Below, piece by piece: positions 24,817 through 33,658 of a stretch of 64,000 nt of DNA. Position 1 is the first letter of the stretch; each line of letters starts with the position of its first letter. Source of the stretch: Gammaproteobacteria bacterium (GTDB lineage Bacteria > Pseudomonadota > Gammaproteobacteria > Ga0077554 > Ga007554); assembly GCA_040183005.1 (NCBI GenBank), contig JAMPIW010000007.1, positions 434,001 through 498,000 of the forward strand, in the 5' to 3' direction. The notes below the pieces were generated by a model. The model was not told the DNA's origin and searched no databases. It saw only the letters and a list, made by a program, of their open reading frames with translations. The position numbers and the translations under genes are program-made.

Positions 24817-26508
24817 ATGAGCTATCAAGTCCTGGCACGTAAATGGCGTCCCCACGCGTTCCGCGAGATGGTGGGGCAGATGCATGTCCTGCGCGCGTTG
24901 ATCAACGCCCTCGACAATGATCGCCTGCACCACGCTTATCTCTTTACCGGCACACGCGGTGTGGGCAAGACCACGATTGCGCGCATTTTTGCCAAATCGC
25001 TGAACTGCGAGGCGGGAGTCAGCTCGACTCCGTGCGGAGTCTGCGGCGCCTGCCGAGAGATCGATGAAGGGAGATTTGTTGATTTGATCGAGGTCGACGC
25101 TGCCTCGCGCACCAAGGTGGAGGATACCCGCGACCTGCTGGAGAATGTCCAGTATGCGCCAACGCGCGGCCGTTATAAGGTGTACCTCATCGATGAAGTG
25201 CACATGCTCTCCACGCACAGCTTCAACGCTCTGCTCAAGACGCTCGAAGAACCGCCGCCTCATGTCAAGTTCCTGTTGGCAACCACCGACCCCCAGCGCC
25301 TGCCGGCGACCATCCTTTCCCGTTGCTTGCAATTCAACCTGAAGCGCTTGCCGATCGATATGATTCAGCAACACCTTGCACATATCCTGGAAAAGGAAGG
25401 GATCAGCGGTGACACCCCCGCGTTGATGCAGATCGCCCGCGCCGCTGACGGTAGTCTGCGCGACGCATTGAGCCTGCTGGATCAGTCCATCGCCTATGGT
25501 GGTGGTAGTGTGCTGGAAAGCGAAGTTCGCGCCATGCTCGGCACTATCGAGCAGGGGCACGTGCTGGAATTGGCGGAAGCGTTGGTGGGGGGGGATGCCC
25601 AAGCGGTGCTGGAGCGGATTCACAGCCTCGCCGAACAATCCCCCGATTTCGCCGGGGTGCTGGCTGAGCTGATTTCGTTGCTGCACCGTGTCGCACTGGC
25701 CCAGGTCGTGCCTGCGGCGGTGGACGACAGCCTGGGTGACCGTGATGCCGTACTGCGCCTGGCGGGTGCGTTGTCTTCCGAGGATGTGCAGTTGTTTTAC
25801 CAGATTGGCCTGATCGGGCGGCGTGATTTTCCGCTCGTGCCAGACCCGCGCAGCGGCCTGGAAATGGTGCTGCTGCGCATGCTGGCGTTTCGCCCTGTGG
25901 ATGTAAAAAAATCGGCGGATGTTCCATACCTTGCTTTACCTGCGGTACACAATGGTGTGCAAGAGCCGCAGGCGCGGTCGGCGGTGGCCGCCGCTCCGTC
26001 GCATCAAGCAGCGACGCCTGCACCATCATCACCAGCGCCCCAGGCAAGACCCGCTCTGGCAATTCCTGTTACCCCGCAGCGCTCGGCAGCCGTGGATGTC
26101 GCCGAGGCGAGCCTGAAATCCGTCGCGGCATTCGGCAATGAATGGGCGACGGTCGTGGAGGCGCTCAAGCTGGATGGCATGGCGCGGCAACTCGCAGCCA
26201 ACTGCACGCTCAGCAACCGGGATGGACAAACTTTTTTTCTGGCCCTGGCGCCCACCCATGTCACGCTGCGTAATAAAAAGCTGGAGGATCGCTTGCAGCA
26301 GGCGTTGGCCCAGTATTATGGCGCGCCAGTCAACGTGGTGGTCGAGATCGGCGCGTCCCAAGCCGAGACGCCCGCACTGCTCAAGGAGCAGCGCGACCTT
26401 GATCGTCAGCAGGCTGCCGTCCAGGCGATCAATGATGATGCCAATGTCCGCGCGCTGCATGAAACCTTCAACGCGCGCGTAGTGCCGGATTCAATACAAC
26501 CTGTGTAG
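24817..26508 (+). CDS. dnaX: DNA polymerase III subunits gamma/tau
   Basis: A 563-residue clamp-loader ATPase. MSYQVLARKWRPHAFREMVG, Walker A GTRGVGKTTIAR (residues 46-57), the zinc module (CEAGVSSTPCGVCGAC), the LIDEVHMLS Walker B box and the LEEPPPHVKFLLATTD sensor are all present. Residues 365-430 form the Ala/Pro-rich linker, then the tau-specific C-terminus. A run of seven A at 25905-25911 (frame A AAA AAA) lies just after the conserved MLAFRPVD, where gamma-forming slippage occurs in some bacteria. Here a -1 slip would add about 80 residues rather than an immediate stop. Confidence 0.97.
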   Translation: MSYQVLARKWRPHAFREMVGQMHVLRALINALDNDRLHHAYLFTGTRGVGKTTIARIFAKSLNCEAGVSSTPCGVCGACREIDEGRFVDLIEVDAASRTKVEDTRDLLENVQYAPTRGRYKVYLIDEVHMLSTHSFNALLKTLEEPPPHVKFLLATTDPQRLPATILSRCLQFNLKRLPIDMIQQHLAHILEKEGISGDTPALMQIARAADGSLRDALSLLDQSIAYGGGSVLESEVRAMLGTIEQGHVLELAEALVGGDAQAVLERIHSLAEQSPDFAGVLAELISLLHRVALAQVVPAAVDDSLGDRDAVLRLAGALSSEDVQLFYQIGLIGRRDFPLVPDPRSGLEMVLLRMLAFRPVDVKKSADVPYLALPAVHNGVQEPQARSAVAAAPSHQAATPAPSSPAPQARPALAIPVTPQRSAAVDVAEASLKSVAAFGNEWATVVEALKLDGMARQLAANCTLSNRDGQTFFLALAPTHVTLRNKKLEDRLQQALAQYYGAPVNVVVEIGASQAETPALLKEQRDLDRQQAAVQAINDDANVRALHETFNARVVPDSIQPV

Positions 26509-26519
26509 TATTAAGGAAA

Positions 26520-26551
26520 CTCTGAAAAATCCATCCTTGGATTTTTCAGAG
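26520..26551 (+). terminator. Perfect hairpin after dnaX
   Basis: CTCTGAAAAATCCA and TGGATTTTTCAGAG pair as a 14-bp perfect stem with a TCCT loop, 12 bp after the dnaX stop. There is no T run directly after it, so it may be a processing or mRNA-stability structure rather than a full terminator. ybaB begins 69 bp further on. Confidence 0.65.
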
Positions 26552-26620
26552 ACGAAAACCAAAAAAATGTGATTTTTGTTTTTCTTCCGTGTTTATAACC
26601 AATATCAAGAGGATATCGCA

Positions 26621-26947
26621 ATGATAAAAGGTGGTCTTGGCAACCTGATGAAACAGGCCCAGAAGATGCAGGAAAACATGCAAAAGGCCCAGGAAGAGCT
26701 CGCCAACATGGAAGTAACCGGCCAGGCGGGTGGTGGCATGGTCAGTGTGGTGATGACCGGTCGACACGATGTCAAGCGCGTCAGCATTGACGACAGCCTG
26801 ATGAAGGACGATAAAGAAATGCTGGAAGACCTGCTCGCAGCCGCCGTCAACGATGCCGTGCGTCAGGTGGAGAAGCGTTCGCAGGATAAAATGTCCGGCA
26901 TGACGGCGGGGATGGGCCTGCCACCCGGATTCAAGATGCCGTTTTAA
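26621..26947 (+). CDS. ybaB: YbaB/EbfC nucleoid-associated protein
   Basis: A 108-residue DNA-binding protein: [20 protein letters not shown], the Gly-rich [14 protein letters not shown] and the [18 protein letters not shown] helix, ending LPPGFKMPF. The ATG at 26621 was chosen for its GAGGA site 7 bases upstream and the family start. It overlaps recR by one base (TAATGA), the classical dnaX-ybaB-recR operon. Confidence 0.96.
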   Translation: MIKGGLGNLMKQAQKMQENMQKAQEELANMEVTGQAGGGMVSVVMTGRHDVKRVSIDDSLMKDDKEMLEDLLAAAVNDAVRQVEKRSQDKMSGMTAGMGLPPGFKMPF

Positions 26948-27543
26948 TGACGGACGACTCCCTGATCGGACAGTTGATCACAGCCCTGCGCTGCCTGCCC
27001 GGTGTCGGCCCCAAGTCGGCGCAGCGCATGGCGTTCCACCTGCTGGAGCGTGACCGCGCCGGTGCGCGTCGGCTTGCTCACACATTGAGTGCGGCGGCAG
27101 ACAAGGTGGGTCATTGCACCTGCTGCCGCACCTTGAGCGAAACGGATCTCTGCCGGCTCTGTGCGGGCAGCAGCCGTGACCGCGCACAGTTATGCATCGT
27201 CGAGTCACCGGGGGATGTGCAGGCCATCGAGCGATCCGGCACGTATAAAGGTTTGTACTTTGTGCTGATGGGCCACCTTTCGCCGCTGGACGGTATCGGC
27301 CCCAAGGAAATCGGCCTTGACCAGCTTGTCATGCGCCTTGATAGCGGGGGCGTCAAAGAGGTGATACTCGCCACCAATTCCACAGTAGAAGGCGAGGCCA
27401 CCGCCCACTACATTGCCGAGCTGGTACGCAAACGTGGCATCAAGGCCGCCCGCATCGCCCATGGCGTGCCGCTCGGCGGCGAGCTTGAATATGTCGATGG
27501 CGGCACCCTGGTTCACGCTTTTGCCGGGCGGAGAGAAATGTAG
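26947..27543 (+). CDS. recR: Recombination mediator RecR
   Basis: A 198-residue RecF-pathway protein. An N-terminal helix-hairpin-helix ([19 protein letters not shown]), a C4 zinc finger ([16 protein letters not shown]), a Toprim domain with [14 protein letters not shown], and a C-terminal Walker-B-like [17 protein letters not shown] are present. With RecO it loads RecA onto gaps. Start overlaps ybaB by one base. Confidence 0.97.
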   Translation: MTDDSLIGQLITALRCLPGVGPKSAQRMAFHLLERDRAGARRLAHTLSAAADKVGHCTCCRTLSETDLCRLCAGSSRDRAQLCIVESPGDVQAIERSGTYKGLYFVLMGHLSPLDGIGPKEIGLDQLVMRLDSGGVKEVILATNSTVEGEATAHYIAELVRKRGIKAARIAHGVPLGGELEYVDGGTLVHAFAGRREM

Positions 27544-27588
27544 CGTGAGTTTTTGCCGCCTATGCTAGACCCAATTCGCCAGCCTCTC

Positions 27589-27611
27589 TAGGGTGCGCCG
27601 TGCGCACCCTA
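27589..27611. repeat. GC-rich palindrome between recR and terB
   Basis: AGGGTGCGC (27590-27598) and GCGCACCCT (27602-27610) form a 9-bp stem with a CGT loop. This sequence type (GTAGGGTGCGC...GCGCACC) recurs as a REP-like intergenic element in many proteobacteria. Confidence 0.65.
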
Positions 27612-27679
27612 CATTTGAAGGCGCGCTGCATCCATGTGGTCGTTTGTGGCAACTAAATAAAATCCTAGGAGATAATTCC

Positions 27680-28171
27680 ATGCTACGTTCCATTCGCCAG
27701 TTTTTTGATAGCCGCATCCAGTTGATTGGCGGGGCAGGCCAAGCTGCGGATCCCGAGCATGCGCTGCGTCTGGCGACAGCGGCCCTGCTGGTCGAAATGA
27801 CCCGCGCCGATCACGATGTCAATGAAAAAGAGCGTGGCGCCGTGTCCGAGGCGGTTCAGCGCATTTTCAATCTGGCGCCGGAAGAAGCGCAGGAGCTGGT
27901 GCGGCTTGCCGAGCAGGAGGCGGACGGTGCAACATCATTGTTCCAGTTCACCAGCCTTATCGACAAAAACTTTTCCATGGAACAGAAAAAGCGCGTAGTG
28001 GAAATGCTATGGCGCGTCGCTTTCGCCGATGCGCACAAGGACAAGTACGAGGAATATCTGGTGCGCAAAGTTGCCGACTTGCTGCACGTTTCCGACGTCG
28101 ATTTTATCCGCGCCAGACACAATGTGGAGATGGAGCGCGCAAACAGCGTGCAGTCGTCGTCCAATCGTTAG
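27680..28171 (+). CDS. TerB-like (tellurite-resistance family) protein
   Basis: 163 residues, mainly helical. ALRLATAALLVEMTRADHDV and NEKERGAVSEAVQRIFNL, then MEQKKRVVEMLWRVAFADAH with DKYEEYLVRKVADLLHVSDVDF show the TerB/DjlA-like domain with its acidic metal-binding D/E positions (DHDVNEKE and DAHKDKYEE). Function in tellurite resistance is not implied; such stand-alone proteins are common and poorly characterised. Start chosen at 27680 for the AGGAG site. Confidence 0.85.
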   Translation: MLRSIRQFFDSRIQLIGGAGQAADPEHALRLATAALLVEMTRADHDVNEKERGAVSEAVQRIFNLAPEEAQELVRLAEQEADGATSLFQFTSLIDKNFSMEQKKRVVEMLWRVAFADAHKDKYEEYLVRKVADLLHVSDVDFIRARHNVEMERANSVQSSSNR

Positions 28172-28197
28172 CCTGAAAACTTAGTTATCCACGAATG

Positions 28198-28306
28198 CCA
28201 CGAAAAAACACGAAAATATTCAAATGCATATCGCGTGTTGCTTGCCACTCATCCGGTGATCTGCTGAAGCAGCCCATGCTTTTGTTTTATTTCGTGTTTT
28301 TCGTGG
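28198..28306. repeat. Long-range inverted repeat between terB and bepA
   Basis: CCACGAAAAAACACGAAA (28198-28215) is matched by the inverse TTTCGTGTTTTTCGTGG (28290-28306), 74 bases apart. It lies between convergent genes. Similar CACGAAAAACACGAAA motifs are common intergenic repeats; it could also stop transcription from both sides. Confidence 0.6.
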
Positions 28307-28319
28307 ACAAAAAGAGGTT

Positions 28320-29789
28320 TTAAGGTTTAACGCTGCTTGGCTCCGCCAGTGCTCGCTCCTGCAGCTCCTTGAGCCGCGCCTCGATGCGTGAGGCACGGTA
28401 AAAATCCTTGTCCTGGACCAGACGCAGCCCGATGTTGAGCTGATCAATCGCGGTGCGCGTCTCGCCGCTCAGGTAATAATATTCCGCCAGTGATTGATGC
28501 GCGTCCACAGTGTATCCCGCGTCCTTTTCGGCGCGCGCGAGCAGTGCATATAAAGCAGGGTCTGGGTCGCGGCTCCGGAGATGATCTTTCAGCAGCAATC
28601 GGGCTGTCTCAGCCTGCCCGTCATTCAGCAAGGCTTCGGCGTATGTCATGGTAAGGGGATGGTTGTTAGGGAGCAGCTTGAGCGCCTCACCTAATCTCGA
28701 TACTGCGGCGCCAGGCTGTTTGTCCGCCATGTCGACGTCAGCCGATGCAACCAGATAAGCGATCCGGTTCGGTTCCGTCTCCAGCAGTTTTCTGATTTGG
28801 GTTCGCGCTTCGCTGTACCGGTCTGCGGCGAGCAGGGCCAGGGCATAGCCGTAGCGCTCGTCAGTTCTGGCTTGCCGCCCTTTTTTGACCGCGTCTTCAA
28901 ATGTTTTGATGAGGCTGATTGGGTTTGCTGCGCTCAAAACCCTTAGCTTGGCACGTATCAGGCGATAAGCCTCGCGTTCCGTGTATCCCTTGGCCGAATA
29001 TTGCTCGGCGCGATTACGCGAGTCCGCGATACGTGACAAAGTGACAGGGTGTGTGCGCAAGAACTCGGGCAGTCTGTTGTCATAGAACCGGCTGGCCTGA
29101 TGCATACGCTCAAAGAACAGTGGCATGCTGTGTGGATTAAATCCTGCGTTGGCAAGGATTTGCATCCCGAGGCGGTCTGCCTCCTGCTCGTGGGCACGGG
29201 TGAAATTCAGCCGGTTTTGCACACTACCCGCCATGGTGGCCATCACTGCTGCCTGCCCGATTTGAGCGTTACCCCCGCTCAGAATCAGCGCCGCGAGCAA
29301 TGCGGCGGTGGTAGGCACGTTCATTTTGTTGGCCTTTTCAATGGCGCGTGCGAGATGGCGCTGTGTCACGTGCACGATTTCGTGGGCCAGCACCGAGGCC
29401 AGCTCGCTCTCAGATTCGGCGGCCAGTATCAGGCCAATGTGTATCCCAATGAACCCGCCGGGTGCGGCAAATGCGTTGATGGAAGGATCATTGATGACAA
29501 AAAAGGTGAAGTCCTGGGCGGGGTTGTCGCTGTTCGCCACCAGTTGATAACCCAGAGACTGGATGTATTCAGTGATCTCCGGGTCGTCAACCAGTAGCGT
29601 GGATTGCCGAACCTGGCGCATCAAGCCCTCGCCCATCCGCCGTTCTTCGTCGGGGGAGACGATAGCGCCCGAGGTGTCGCCCATGCTGGGCAACTCCACC
29701 GCAAAGCCCTGGTTGAGCGGTCCAGCGACGCATGCCAAAAGGCAGGCCAGCCCATAGGCTTTGATTCGTAACTTACCGGAAAGCGTCAC
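28320..29789 (-). CDS. bepA: Periplasmic M48 metalloprotease/chaperone BepA-like
   Basis: 489 residues with a signal peptide (cleavage near 30), an M48 domain with HEIVH (zinc ligands, near 137), the third ligand region EADRLG, and an FAAPGGFIGIH loop. The C-terminal half holds TPR repeats (DRYSEARTQIRKLLETEPNR and AAVSRLGEALKLLPNNHPLT), as in E. coli BepA, which helps LptD assembly and degrades failed outer-membrane proteins. It is full length and monocistronic, and divergent from the eps operon. Confidence 0.93.
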   Translation of the reverse strand: MTLSGKLRIKAYGLACLLACVAGPLNQGFAVELPSMGDTSGAIVSPDEERRMGEGLMRQVRQSTLLVDDPEITEYIQSLGYQLVANSDNPAQDFTFFVINDPSINAFAAPGGFIGIHIGLILAAESESELASVLAHEIVHVTQRHLARAIEKANKMNVPTTAALLAALILSGGNAQIGQAAVMATMAGSVQNRLNFTRAHEQEADRLGMQILANAGFNPHSMPLFFERMHQASRFYDNRLPEFLRTHPVTLSRIADSRNRAEQYSAKGYTEREAYRLIRAKLRVLSAANPISLIKTFEDAVKKGRQARTDERYGYALALLAADRYSEARTQIRKLLETEPNRIAYLVASADVDMADKQPGAAVSRLGEALKLLPNNHPLTMTYAEALLNDGQAETARLLLKDHLRSRDPDPALYALLARAEKDAGYTVDAHQSLAEYYYLSGETRTAIDQLNIGLRLVQDKDFYRASRIEARLKELQERALAEPSSVKP

Positions 29790-29963
29790 TATTTATCCGT
29801 TTCAAGCATTGATTCAGTTAATGTGGGGTCTTGATTGGCATTATTCTATAGTGGAGGCGATCATCACTTCAGGGTTTTTTTGTCGACCCGTCGTCAAAGG
29901 GCGACGCATTGTTTTGTTATATGCCGCCGCAATGCTGGTTCACGGGGAGACATTTTCGTAATA

Positions 29964-29988
29964 TGTTATACATTGTCTAATTATAACA
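29964..29988. promoter_or_regulatory. Candidate upstream activator site of the eps promoter
   Basis: TGTTATA (29964-29970) and TATAACA (29982-29988) form a perfect inverted pair with an 11-bp spacer, centred about 90 bp before the predicted transcription start. This position and dyad shape fit an enhancer-binding-protein site for the sigma-54 promoter. No experimental support. Confidence 0.4.
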
Positions 29989-30038
29989 ATAAGATGAGGT
30001 CTTTATGGTAAGTGACACATAACATGCAATGAAAAATA

Positions 30039-30054
30039 TGGCATCATGATTGCA
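30039..30054 (+). promoter_or_regulatory. Sigma-54 promoter of the eps operon
   Basis: TGGCAT-CATGA-TTGCA matches the sigma-54 consensus TGGCAC-N5-TTGCW in all but one base, with the required GG (30040-30041) and GC (30052-30053) ten bases apart. Transcription should begin near 30065, 100 bp before epsD. In exosortase/EPS systems the PrsK-PrsR pair drives such promoters; those genes are not in this window. Confidence 0.75.
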
Positions 30055-30099
30055 TTATAGTTCAAGATAGTTCAAGTTAATGATGGTTGTCATGATGCC
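30040..30099. repeat. Inverted and tandem repeats overlapping the eps promoter
   Basis: GGCATCATGA (30040-30049) inside the promoter is matched by the perfect inverse TCATGATGCC (30090-30099). Between them ATAGTTCAAG occurs twice in direct tandem (30057-30066 and 30067-30076), across the predicted start. The pattern suggests an operator that could block or loop the promoter, or a leader hairpin. Confidence 0.55.
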
Positions 30100-30164
30100 T
30101 GTATGACTACTGATATTGTTTAACGTATAATAATGCACCAACAAAAAGCGTGGGAATAAGGGAA

Positions 30165-31124
30165 ATGCACCAAAAAACATCAAAGTACGCCGGTCTACTG
30201 TTTTCTACCTTTTTGCTCGTCACCCTCAGCGCCTGCGGTGACAAGAGTGACACGGGTGGCAAGACCGAAACCGAAACCCAAGTGGTTGCAAAGGTTAACG
30301 GTGACGAGATAACGGTCCATCAGCTCAATTTTGAACTCTCCGCCATGGGTCAGGCGGCTGGGCCAGGTGCAGAGCAGCGTATGCGGCAGGTAGGAGAGCA
30401 GATCGTCAATCAGCAATTATTGATGCAAAAGGCTATCGAAACCAAGCTGGACCGTGACCCCCGGATCATGCAGGCACTGGAACGGGCGCGGCGCCAAGTG
30501 CTGGCTCAGGCCTATCTGGACAAGACAGTGGGGAATGTTACGCCGCCCAGCAAGAGTGAAGCTGATGCTTACTACAGCCAGCATCCCGAATTGTTTTCCA
30601 AACGGCGCATTTATCAACTGCGTGAAATTGTGATGGACAAGAGCATTCCTTTTGCTGAGCTTCAGGCGAAGGTGAGCAGCGTGAAATCGCCCGATGAACT
30701 GGGCCAATGGCTCCAGGCCAAAAAAGTTGAGGCAAAGGTCGCTAATATAGTAAGGCCTGCGGAACAGTTGCCCTTTGACATGCTGGCAAAAGTATCTCAA
30801 ATGCAGAATGGTGAAATCGCCGTGTTCGAATCCCCATTAAATAATGTGTTATTATTCCTGGTTGCCAGTCAGGAGCAGCCTTTATCGCAAGAGCAGGCGA
30901 CGCCAATCATCGAGCGTTTTTTGGCCAACAAGAAACGCAAGGATTTGGCCGAGGCCGAGGTGAAGCGGCTGCGTGAAACGGCCAAAATCGAGTGGTTAGG
31001 GAAATTTGCAGCTGGTGCTGCGGCGGATAAAAATGCTCCGGCAGCGGCGGCTGGCCCAGGCGTGAATCATGATCCTAAAAAGGATGACGCAGATTTTATC
31101 GGCAAGGGAGTTTCTGATTTTTGA
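30165..31124 (+). CDS. epsD: EpsD-type peptidyl-prolyl isomerase lipoprotein of EPS export
   Basis: 319 residues of the TIGR02925 EpsD family. Lipoprotein signal LFSTFLLVTLSACGDK (Cys near 24), then a SurA-like N-domain (VVAKVNGDEITVHQLNFELS, MRQVGEQIVNQQLLMQKAIE) and a degenerate rotamase-like domain (RRIYQLREIVM). The C-terminus is Ala/Pro/Asp-rich. It probably helps folding of export components in the periplasm. First gene after the sigma-54 promoter; ATG at 30165 has AAGGG 5 bases upstream. Confidence 0.88.
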   Translation: MHQKTSKYAGLLFSTFLLVTLSACGDKSDTGGKTETETQVVAKVNGDEITVHQLNFELSAMGQAAGPGAEQRMRQVGEQIVNQQLLMQKAIETKLDRDPRIMQALERARRQVLAQAYLDKTVGNVTPPSKSEADAYYSQHPELFSKRRIYQLREIVMDKSIPFAELQAKVSSVKSPDELGQWLQAKKVEAKVANIVRPAEQLPFDMLAKVSQMQNGEIAVFESPLNNVLLFLVASQEQPLSQEQATPIIERFLANKKRKDLAEAEVKRLRETAKIEWLGKFAAGAAADKNAPAAAAGPGVNHDPKKDDADFIGKGVSDF

Positions 31125-31233
31125 TGGAAAGATTGTGGCACGCTGGCCTTTGTCGTTCTGTACCCGCCATGTCACAGTAATGTCATAAATGAGTACCATA
31201 ATGCGCCATCCTGTTAATCATGAAATTTTGAGC

Positions 31234-32031
31234 ATGTTGAACCGATTCTTTGTTGTTTTCCTTTTCCTGACCACGCTGGGTTTTATGCCCGCGCCGGCTT
31301 TAGCCAAGGACTATGTTCTCGGGGCTGGCGATGTTGTGCGTATTACGGTATATGAACATACCGATCTCAGCACGCTAACCAGAATAAGCCAGACGGGGGG
31401 TATCTCCTTCCCGCTCATCGGTGAAGTGTTTATCGCGGGAATGAAAGAGCGCGAAGCCGAGGCTAAAATCGGCGCGCTCCTTCAGCAAGGCGGATTCGTC
31501 AAATCACCCCAAGTCAATTTGATAGTCGAACAGTACCGCAGCCAGCAGGTTTCAGTGTTGGGTGAGGTGAACAAGCCAGGCATGTACACGATCGACCGGG
31601 GCAGCAAAGTGGTGGATTTGCTGGCCATGGCGGGCGGCGTGAACGCCAGTGGCGGCGATGCCGCGGTGCTGATCAAGAAAAATGGCAGCGAAGGGATCGG
31701 TGGACGCCCCATTGACCTGCTGGCTCTCCTGCAAAAAGGCGACATGACCCAGAATATGGAGGTCACCGACGGTGATATCGTGTACGTCCCGCGCATGGAG
31801 GTATTTTATATCTACGGCGAGGTGCAGCGCCCCGGCTCCTACCGACTGCAAAGAGACATGACTGTGATGCAGGCATTGTCCATGGGCGGAGGTCTGACGC
31901 AACGCGGCACTCAGCGCGGTATACAAATCAAACGCAAGGATGCCAAGGGTGCGCTAACATCAATCAGCGCTGAACTGTTTGATGTTCTGAGGCCTGATGA
32001 CGTGGTTTACGTCAAGGAAAGCCTGTTTTGA
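31234..32031 (+). CDS. epsE: EpsE polysaccharide export outer-membrane protein (Wza type)
   Basis: A signal peptide MLNRFFVVFLFLTTLGF ending at ALA, then the Poly_export domain (DYVLGAGDVVRITVYEHTDL, GGISFPLIGEVFIAGM) and two SLBB domains (VSVLGEVNKPGMYTIDRGSK and IYGEVQRPGSYRLQRDMTVM). It forms the export channel. I chose the ATG at 31234 because the signal peptide starts there; in-frame ATGs at 31189 and 31201 would add up to 15 residues. Full length for TIGR03028. Confidence 0.92.
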   Translation: MLNRFFVVFLFLTTLGFMPAPALAKDYVLGAGDVVRITVYEHTDLSTLTRISQTGGISFPLIGEVFIAGMKEREAEAKIGALLQQGGFVKSPQVNLIVEQYRSQQVSVLGEVNKPGMYTIDRGSKVVDLLAMAGGVNASGGDAAVLIKKNGSEGIGGRPIDLLALLQKGDMTQNMEVTDGDIVYVPRMEVFYIYGEVQRPGSYRLQRDMTVMQALSMGGGLTQRGTQRGIQIKRKDAKGALTSISAELFDVLRPDDVVYVKESLF

Positions 32032-32247
32032 TGCGTTTGTTTTACACGGTAATTGCGTGCTCAGGGTACTCTAAAAAATTTTCACTCCGAGCTTGGTCGT
32101 AGTCCAGATAGTTTTTAATTGGATTCCCGCCCCCATCCTCGGATTTATGTCCTTCGGGTATCCGCGAGGGGCAGGTAATTACACGGAAGTGAGGAAAATT
32201 AACAGATATTCCCGTAACCAACATTCAAAGAGGCATGGCTCCATATC
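32032..32247. other. epsE-epsF spacer
   Basis: 216 bp, long for an operon. No gene seen. A GC-rich imperfect stem (CCTCGGAT near 32134 with ATCCGCGAGG near 32159) could fold in the transcript. Nothing else recognised. Confidence 0.35.
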
Positions 32248-33618
32248 ATGAGCTTTCAGCAATTTCTGCAAATCCTGCGTGCGAGATACCGTCTTATCCT
32301 TTTTACCCTGCTGATTACAGTGGGTGCCACAGCTGCGGTGACTTATTACCTGCCCAATCAATACACCGCCAGCGCTGTTTTAGTGGTCGACTTCAAGGAG
32401 CCAGTGACGGATGGCATGTCTTCGTCGCTGCCTCTGCAACTTTCCCCTAGTTATATGGCTACCCAACTGGACATCCTCAGAAGCCGTAAGGTCGCGCTCA
32501 AAGTAATCGACACCCTTAAGTTAGTTGATGCTCCAGTGGTGCGGGATCAGTTTCTTGAGGCCACCGAAGGAAAGGGGTCGATTCGTGACTGGTTAGCCGA
32601 TGCCTTGCTCAAGAAGCTGGAGGTGGAACCCTCGCGCGAGAGCCGTCTTATGACGGTTAATTATGAATCCACCGACCCTCGGTTTGCCGCCGCCCTGGCC
32701 AACGCCTTTGCCCAGGCCTATATTGACACCACGCTGGAGTTGAGCGTCGAGCCAGCGCGCAAAAGCGCGGAGTGGTTCGATAAACAGCAAGCGGGCTTGC
32801 GCACTCGGGTAGAAGAGGCGCAGCGCAAGCTGTCTGCATACCAGCAGATCAAAAGCATCACCGCGACGGACGAACGGCTGGATGTTGAGACGGCGCGCCT
32901 TGCCGAGCTTACCAGCCAGATGGTGCTCGCCCAGGCCCAAACCTACGACTCCGAAAGCCGCCAGCGGCAAATGGAAGAGATGCTCGCAAAAGGCGCCTCC
33001 ATGGAAACCCTGCCTGAGGTTTTAGCCAATGGTTTTATCCAGAGCCTCAAAGGCGAACTGCTGCGCCAGGAAGCCAAGCTGGCGGAGTTGTCCGAACAAT
33101 TGGGTGCCAACCATCCCCAGTATCAACGTGCCGTAGCGGAAGTGAAAAACCTGCGTGAAAAGCTCACCAAGGAAATGACCTCTATAACCAGCGGCATAAG
33201 AAACAACACCAAGCTGGCGCACAGCCGCGAGGAGTCGATAAGGGCGTCTGTAGCGGCGCAGAAGGCCAAGGTGCTGCAATTTAAACAATCGCGCGATGAA
33301 ATACCCACGCTGATTCGTGAGGTAGAGAGTGCCCAGCGTTCCTATGACGCCGCGCTGGAACGTTTTAACCAATCCACCCTGCAAAGTCGCGTCAACCAGA
33401 CCAATGTGGTGCTGCTCAATCCCGCCGTTGAAGCTGTTAAACCGTCCAGTCCCAAAGTGTTATTGAATCTGGCGTTGTCAGTATTTCTTGGTACGATGCT
33501 GGGGCTTGGGATGGCTTTGCTGTTCGAGATGCTGGATCGGCGGGTACGTACCGGTCAGGATTTGACCGAAGCCTTAGGGTTCCCTGTGCTCGGCATACTT
33601 GAAAAAGGCAAGGCTTAA
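32248..33618 (+). CDS. epsF: EpsF chain-length determinant (Wzz type)
   Basis: A 456-residue polysaccharide co-polymerase. Membrane spans lie near 16-36 (LILFTLLITVGATAAVTYYL) and 410-430 (LLNLALSVFLGTMLGLGMAL). The Wzz domain (QQFLQILRARYRLILF, TASAVLVVDFKEPV), the coiled-coil middle (QRKLSAYQQIKSI, GELLRQEAKLAELSEQLGAN) and the GNVR-like VNQTNVVLLNPAVEAVKPSSP motif are present. It sets chain length together with EpsG. Ribosome site AGAGG upstream. Confidence 0.93.
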   Translation: MSFQQFLQILRARYRLILFTLLITVGATAAVTYYLPNQYTASAVLVVDFKEPVTDGMSSSLPLQLSPSYMATQLDILRSRKVALKVIDTLKLVDAPVVRDQFLEATEGKGSIRDWLADALLKKLEVEPSRESRLMTVNYESTDPRFAAALANAFAQAYIDTTLELSVEPARKSAEWFDKQQAGLRTRVEEAQRKLSAYQQIKSITATDERLDVETARLAELTSQMVLAQAQTYDSESRQRQMEEMLAKGASMETLPEVLANGFIQSLKGELLRQEAKLAELSEQLGANHPQYQRAVAEVKNLREKLTKEMTSITSGIRNNTKLAHSREESIRASVAAQKAKVLQFKQSRDEIPTLIREVESAQRSYDAALERFNQSTLQSRVNQTNVVLLNPAVEAVKPSSPKVLLNLALSVFLGTMLGLGMALLFEMLDRRVRTGQDLTEALGFPVLGILEKGKA

Positions 33619-33658
33619 AAAGCCAGTAACATTTCCAAGGAATCAAGAGCGATAAACC

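Larger units (their letters stand above)
29790..30164. other. bepA-epsD intergenic region
   Basis: 375 bp between the divergent bepA and epsD genes. No gene of its own is credible. It holds the probable sigma-54 promoter and repeats described separately, plus an AT-rich stretch at 29960-30010. The bepA promoter should also be here, but I see no clear boxes for it. Confidence 0.6.

Noticed and set aside
24676-25686. Minus-strand open frame of 336 codons over dnaX
   Set aside because: Antisense to dnaX with no recognisable domain; starts inside dnaX and ends in the palindrome upstream of it.
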